A stretch of DNA of 64,000 bases from Mytilus trossulus (lineage: Eukaryota; Mollusca; Bivalvia; Mytilida; Mytilidae). The notes under the pieces are model-generated. The model made no database searches, was not told the origin of the DNA, and saw only the letters and a list, made by a program, of their open reading frames with translations. A program made the translations under genes and the position numbers. The stretch is from NCBI RefSeq assembly GCF_036588685.1, contig NC_086381.1, positions 49,661,431 to 49,725,430 on the forward strand. Reading direction: 5' to 3'. Shown piece by piece: positions 59,270 to 64,000 of this stretch (its first letter is position 1; each line of letters starts with the position of its first letter).

Positions 59270-59520
59270 CAAGAATGATTGATTGATTGTTTGTTGTTGT
59301 TTAATCAGACTTGTTATATCATGGGCGTCATATTCTATTGGTTGAGGAAGTTGCAGTACCTGGGGAGAATCACTGAATTTTGGCTGGAAAATCATAAATA
59401 CTAGTCAATCAATGTCGAAGTCGATACCTGCCATGTGCGGCGTTCAAATCCACAACCTCAGTATTGACAGGCTTTAATGATGTAGGTGAACAACTTAGAC
59501 CACTCGGCCACCATGTCCCC
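59270..59520 (-). repeat. tRNA-derived SINE
   Basis: The minus strand begins GGGGACATGGTGGCCGAGTG with an A-box-like TGGCCGAGTGGTCTAAG and, ~50 nt further, a B-box-like GGTTGTGGATTTGAACGCC: a tRNA-Leu/Ser-like head of ~90 nt. A ~130-nt body follows and an ATC/AATC-type simple tail (plus strand GATTGATTGATTG near 59277-59289). It is not a tRNA gene, because the T-loop is altered and the sequence continues past the tRNA part. V-SINE/RUDI-like SINEs are known in molluscs; membership was not tested. Confidence 0.6.
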
Positions 59521-60500
59521 ATAAGGCACGAATTTATAAGACCTGAAAACTTGAGGTGCTATATGAACAAAACGGATATAAAAGGAAATAGCCAATTCAT
59601 CTAAGGCCAAGTTTGCCAAATCTTAATACAGGTAACTTAATTTATGATCAGAGTATTAAATATGTTATAAATTATGTTAGTGTTGTTTTCTAAAGGCACT
59701 GGTTTCTGAATGGGTGATACCCTCGTATGTTGTATCGAGACAGATCAAGTAAATTAAAAACAGATTTTTATGTCGTGTGTCTCAGCTTCTGAAAATGAAA
59801 AACAAATATAAAAATAAAATAAAATAAAATAGTAACAAATTAAAGTGTCAATGTTTCTACAAGGTGTTAGGTTATTGCATAACCACAAAGGATAAATAGT
59901 ACCTGTAAGTCTTAACGTCAATAAACTGATGTAACAATCTTATTTAGAAAAAAAATAATAAGATAATGCAACTAATTAGGACATTGGTTCTACAAAAAGC
60001 ACGAAACATACGCAGATTAGCAGTAATGAAAGTGCATTCATGTTTACATAACGTAAAATACGAATTACAGAAGTATCACTTTATAAACAACTCTTTTATA
60101 GTCTTATACATCGATATCTGTACCTTCATGCAACTTCACATAATAAAAATTACAAATTATTCTAAAGTTAAATATGGCACCACAAAAACGGTATTTTTTT
60201 GTTTGTATTGATAATGTTTGTGTAGTAAGCCTGTTACATTACATCACATCACTAAAAAATGTTTGCTTTTTGATTTGCGATTTAATCTAGTTTTCAGTTC
60301 TGTTTTGTGTTGTTATGGAACAGGTGTGCAAATGTTTGCACATTTATTTAACTCCAACATGTTCAAAGGGAAACAATCATATGGTTATTGCTTCATTACA
60401 CAATCTAAACAAGCTTGCATAAAAATTAAAAAAAACTTTCGGATGCAACGCTTTAATTGCTGCTCTTCATCACAATCACAGTCAGGTTCATATGACATAT
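59521..60500. other. No gene recognised
   Basis: Weak open frames at 59966-60211 and 60218-60502 lack family similarity. The 60265-60335 part resembles 38850-38930, upstream of the acidic coiled-coil gene. Confidence 0.5.
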
Positions 60501-60832
60501 AAGACTGAAAATGACGCAGGAAAATGTAAACCAATACCAAAGAGTACAAATCTAACGGACATAAATAGCATTAACGAGTATGATCAAAATTTATATATAA
60601 ATAAAAAAAATGGATAACATTGTTTTTAAAAATATTTGTTTGGTCAATATGGGGATAGGATTGCAAAGCAACGATGAAATTAAAAAATCTGGAGGTTCCA
60701 TGATGAAGCGTCGATCGTTTGCGTAAAGAAGACTACTTAAAATTAATGAATGTCAAAAGGTAGAGTACATATCTTTATGAAAAGCTGAAAAGTTTCATAA
60801 AAACAACTGACGAAGTTAAAACATCAAATGCA
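60501..60832 (+). pseudogene. Degraded copy of the acidic coiled-coil gene
   Basis: AAGACTGAAAA then INEYDQNLYI correspond to the gene's KTEK...DIDEYDPDLYI part. After a gap, MKRRSFA, a stop, RRLLKINECQK and, in other frames, YEKLKSFIKTTDEV correspond to the basic helical core. It has several stops and shifts, and the 5' Asn/Ser-rich half and the 3' tail are absent. Confidence 0.65.
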
Positions 60833-61741
60833 TGTTTATTTGATATTTTGTTTAATTCTATTATCAAAGAAGGCATATTGCACGGCCATTTTAAATATTA
60901 AAGCGGCCTAGGCCTGTCATTTTCATTTTATGTTTGTTTACTGATAGTAAAGAAACGCAACTCCTAAAAGTAATTGGTTTTGTTTTACAAAAGAATAGGT
61001 TTGGGTTTTTTTTCGTTATAGTTTGATATTCTGATTTTTTAAACTTTGACGGAAGTTGATTTTCTGGATATCAAAAATAATCTTTTAAAAGTATACAAAC
61101 TGACAGTTTATATAATATTTCAAACTTACAAAAGAATCAAATGATTACATGATCTACAAGTACATACACATTGGTTGTCAGTTTTATTTTCTCTTTCCAC
61201 ATGTGCTGCCACTTTTGAGAATTTGCATTTTCCAACTACTTTATTTTTAATACTGCTATGGCTATCTCTTGAGTGTTTGTGTGTCTTTTGGATGTTCTTT
61301 TTCTTTCTTGATTTTTTTTTGGCATTGATTTTTCTCGAGGTGTTTTATAATTATTCTTTTTATATATATATATATTCTTTCTTGTACCTGTTGTGTCGGT
61401 TTTCATGAGACAATATAACGGGTTTATCAAACTTAAAAATCCCTCAACTACGTACATAAAGAGTAAAGAAAAAGTGGAAAAATATTAAACTGACAGATAC
61501 TAAAGGGTCAAAATAGTGTTTATTTGGGTTTTTTTTGTCTTCAATATTTGTTTTTATTCTAAACAATAAACTTAAAAGTTTTAAAAAAATCATAATAATT
61601 ATTGTTCTTGAACTGTTTAAACAAGCTATTGTTAGTGTTCACATTTTAGTAGACACCTGTATTGAGATATAGATATCCTTGCTTTAAAACATAAACATGC
61701 ATCACATTACAGACATTTTAGAAATACACTCGTTTAAACCC
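60833..61741. other. No gene recognised
   Basis: A+T-rich with T-rich runs (61310-61380). The two overlapping open frames around 61175-61457 are low-complexity and unsupported. Confidence 0.5.
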
Positions 61742-62169
61742 TCAGACTACTTGGATAAAAAGTCCCATAAAGGAACTTCTAACACCATCATGTGTTTGAT
61801 CGAAGTTGTTATCTGAATAAATTGCAGTTGTTTGAATCCAAACGTGATCATCTTTGTTGACAGTGCAAAGTACATTTCTTGTGGTCCCAAAATGACCAGC
61901 TCCTGATCATAAAGCCATTAACTGCTTTCCTTTCACAATGTTGTCAACTCTTAGTTCGGTTTCTACACTTTTCGAAGTGTATGTTTGAACGTTCCAAGAA
62001 AATAAATAAAATCCTGCGATTGGTGCAACAAATATACCGTCTCCTGTATTAAAGTTGTTTCCTTCGTCAATAAACTCTGTGTCAAATTTAACAATAGAGT
62101 TTTTATTCAGTGTTGTTGTTTCACTAAGTTCAACATAAAAAAGAGGTCGTTTCTTTTCATTTTGAGCTT
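61742..62169 (-). pseudogene. C1q-domain exon D, one in-frame TGA
   Basis: Acceptor GTTTTCAG (62177-62170), then EAQNEKKRPLFYVEL and NSIVKFDTEFIDEG, FNTGDGIFVAPIAGFYLFSW. The frame is broken at 61909-61907 by TGA where B and C have glycine GGA (GLGSGAG). It then continues through FGTTRNVL..., FDQTHDGVRSSFMGLFIQVV to TGA at 61744-61742. Length (428 nt) and phase match exon B. It is more diverged than B/C. No first exon was found upstream to the end of the window. Confidence 0.82.
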
Positions 62170-63711
62170 CTGAAAACAAAGATATGTCATAGTTATTAAG
62201 AATCATGTAAAAACAATGATTTACTGGTATTACCATTTTTTTTTTATCAGTTTTGCGGAAATGTTATATATCGTCTAGACATTTCTATAAAAAATCTTTC
62301 TTCGTGAAGTCACTTGAGAAGTTATGTCGTGTCTTCTTATTTTCATCGAAGATATACAAGAAAACCAAAGAATTGCTCCATCTAAGAAGTATCAAAGCTT
62401 ATAAACTGGAGATAAATAAATAAAAAAAACACCAATCGGAGTTGAATGGTCCACACGGGTAGTAAGGTCGTCATATCGAGGAGTGTTTAGTACAGTGATT
62501 TTGTCATAGATATAGGAAGATGTGGTGTGAGTGCCAATGAGACAACTATCCATCCAATAGTTTGGATAAGTTTGAAATGACGGTGTTAAGTTTTTTTTAT
62601 GACAATCAATGCAAAAATGTAAACATTGGGATATTTTGTAAACGGAACTTCTGATCATTAATTCAAGCTGGTAAGTACCTTTGTTTAACGTAAATATGTT
62701 AGTACATCACAAGTTGTATTATATAGTTAATGTTTAACACAGAAAAAAGCTTGCGTATGTCAAAATTTAAAACTTGCTAATTGGTTTATCGTGCATAAAA
62801 AAAAATACATTTTCTTACAGTCTGTTACATCACATATATCTTCATGATATAACACTGCGGTCAATTATTCTGAAAAAAACCTACTTTTGCAATCAATTCA
62901 AAATACTGAAATATCTGTGTCATGGTTTAGTTCATTCGTGTCACGGTTCAGTGCATGTTCGACATGGTTCAGTTATGTAATTCTTGTCGTGTATAATGAA
63001 GAGTTATCAAAATTAACAAAAAACGTTCCATTTGAAACATAAATGGATATAAAAACGCACATACAATGTAGTAATATGTCATAAGTAGATGCAATATGAA
63101 TGCCAATGCGATAATTATCCACCTGAGATCAAATGATGTAGATGTTAGCAGCTATTTGTCATCGTGACGGGACATAACATCCCTTCTCTTAATGATAAAA
63201 AATGAATTAGAAACTCCTGTTCTTATATTCATAATATTACCCATCTTTAATATGTTAATGATATCAAGAAAGCATAACTCATGAAATAGTCAGTAGCATC
63301 ACAAACTCCGTCATCAATTGTGGTTTCTCTAAGACGCTCGCTCGCTCCTGAAGGGCGAGGTGATCCTGTACCATAAGGGACAGCCATTATGACGGTCATT
63401 GTGAGTAAAATAATGCGATAAGTCACATCTTGTGATATGCATCAATCGATAATGGTTTCTGGCAGAACATGGTGTCTTTATCTACACATATAGTACGCGC
63501 ATCTTTGAATTATGTCTAGCAATAAATAACGATATATATTTAACACTGCAGTTTCATTGCATAGCATTATATGAAACAATATTGAGAGGATTCTATTTTT
63601 CAATACAAATAGTATTTGTTTCTTAAATTTTAAATCTTTTATTGCAGCAGTCATATTATAAACATGATTCCAAAAGGACTAATTAAACATTACTACGTTT
63701 ATTTATTTCAG
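62170..63711. other. Upstream of C1q exon D; no confident gene
   Basis: Contains a SINE-like fragment at 62510-62560 and another diverged one at 63090-63165. A 50-codon minus frame at 63399-63247 (MTVIMAVPYGTGSPRPSG...) overlaps a GC-richer patch but has no other support. Confidence 0.4.
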
Positions 63712-63916
63712 AAGCCATGCAATGTTTGACCAACCCCGCAGATCTACTGCTAAACGTAAAGGTGCAATCGTGAACCCATATGATGGATTTGCACATGGTG
63801 CTCAAGGAATTCGTCAGTATCATAGGAAAGATGAAGAAAAATCCATCCTCATAAACGAGCATGTTATGATATCTAAAAATGTCATTATCTTGAAAATGAG
63901 ACAATATATCATTTAA
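63712..63916 (+). other. Possible terminal exon, unknown protein
   Basis: A good TTTATTTATTTCAG acceptor ends at 63711 and is followed by an open frame with MFDQPRRSTAKRKGAIVNP near its start, rich in basic residues, to TAA at 63914-63916; AATAAA lies near 63979. It is unlike its A+T-rich neighbours in composition. I do not recognise the protein, and no upstream exon is evident. Confidence 0.3.
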
Positions 63917-64000
63917 ACTTTATGGATGCTAGAAATGAATCAAAAATCAACTTTTAAATGTATTAAATACTTATTATTTAATAAATTATTTTGTTTTACA

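Noticed and set aside
59430..59520. tRNA gene on the minus strand
   Set aside because: A- and B-box-like parts are present, but the T-arm is altered and the sequence continues into a SINE body and simple-repeat tail.

Overview
The window is A+T-rich eukaryotic nuclear DNA with GT-AG introns, few genes and many dispersed repeats. The repeat families, together with a cluster of short secreted C1q-domain genes, point to a marine bivalve, most likely a mussel of the Mytilus type. This assignment is inference from content; no species marker was tested.

Positions 1-11,460 are dominated by two foldback-type DNA elements. A small one (810-1624) consists of two ~255-bp inverted arms around a loop and is flanked by a perfect 9-bp direct repeat. 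A large one (1756-11032, 9277 bp) is also flanked by a perfect 9-bp direct repeat (TAAATATCT). Its ends are long inverted arms, each made of a terminal hairpin segment plus a tandem array of a 368-bp unit: about 3.8 copies on the left and about 4.8 inverted copies on the right. Between the arms, all on the minus strand, lies a decayed set of virus-like genes. In transcription order these are the N-terminal part of a family B DNA polymerase, a coiled-coil protein of unknown role, a small hydrophobic protein, a double-jelly-roll major-capsid-like protein, a second capsid-associated protein and a small basic/hydrophobic minor-capsid-like protein. All carry stops or frameshifts. The combination of virion-type genes with MULE/Foldback-like ends is the most unusual thing in the window.

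The large element lies in, or just past, an intron of a cys-loop ligand-gated channel gene (nicotinic acetylcholine receptor or acetylcholine-binding-protein type). Its signal-peptide exon and second exon are at 12388-12319 and 11620-11475 on the minus strand; the rest of that gene would be outside the window.

From 12.4 to 39.9 kb there is little coding sequence. One ankyrin-repeat gene (15861-16622, +) is complete in one exon. At 39925-40842 (+) is a 305-residue acidic, Asn/Ser-rich, coiled-coil protein of unknown function; a degraded copy of its middle part lies at 60.5 kb. The rest holds bivalve repeats: SINE-like units, Helitron/pearl-like units with ACGG microsatellites, and MITEs.

From 42.8 to 62.2 kb is a C1q-domain gene cluster on the minus strand, shaped by a segmental duplication and a ~2.4-kb tandem duplication. 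One gene (48442-46222, two exons, 198 aa) is intact. Three other C1q exons (51583-52010, 54009-54487, 61742-62169) each contain exactly one in-frame TGA at three different codons and no frameshift. An orphan first exon at 57816-57645 could serve the two tandem exons as alternative terminal exons.
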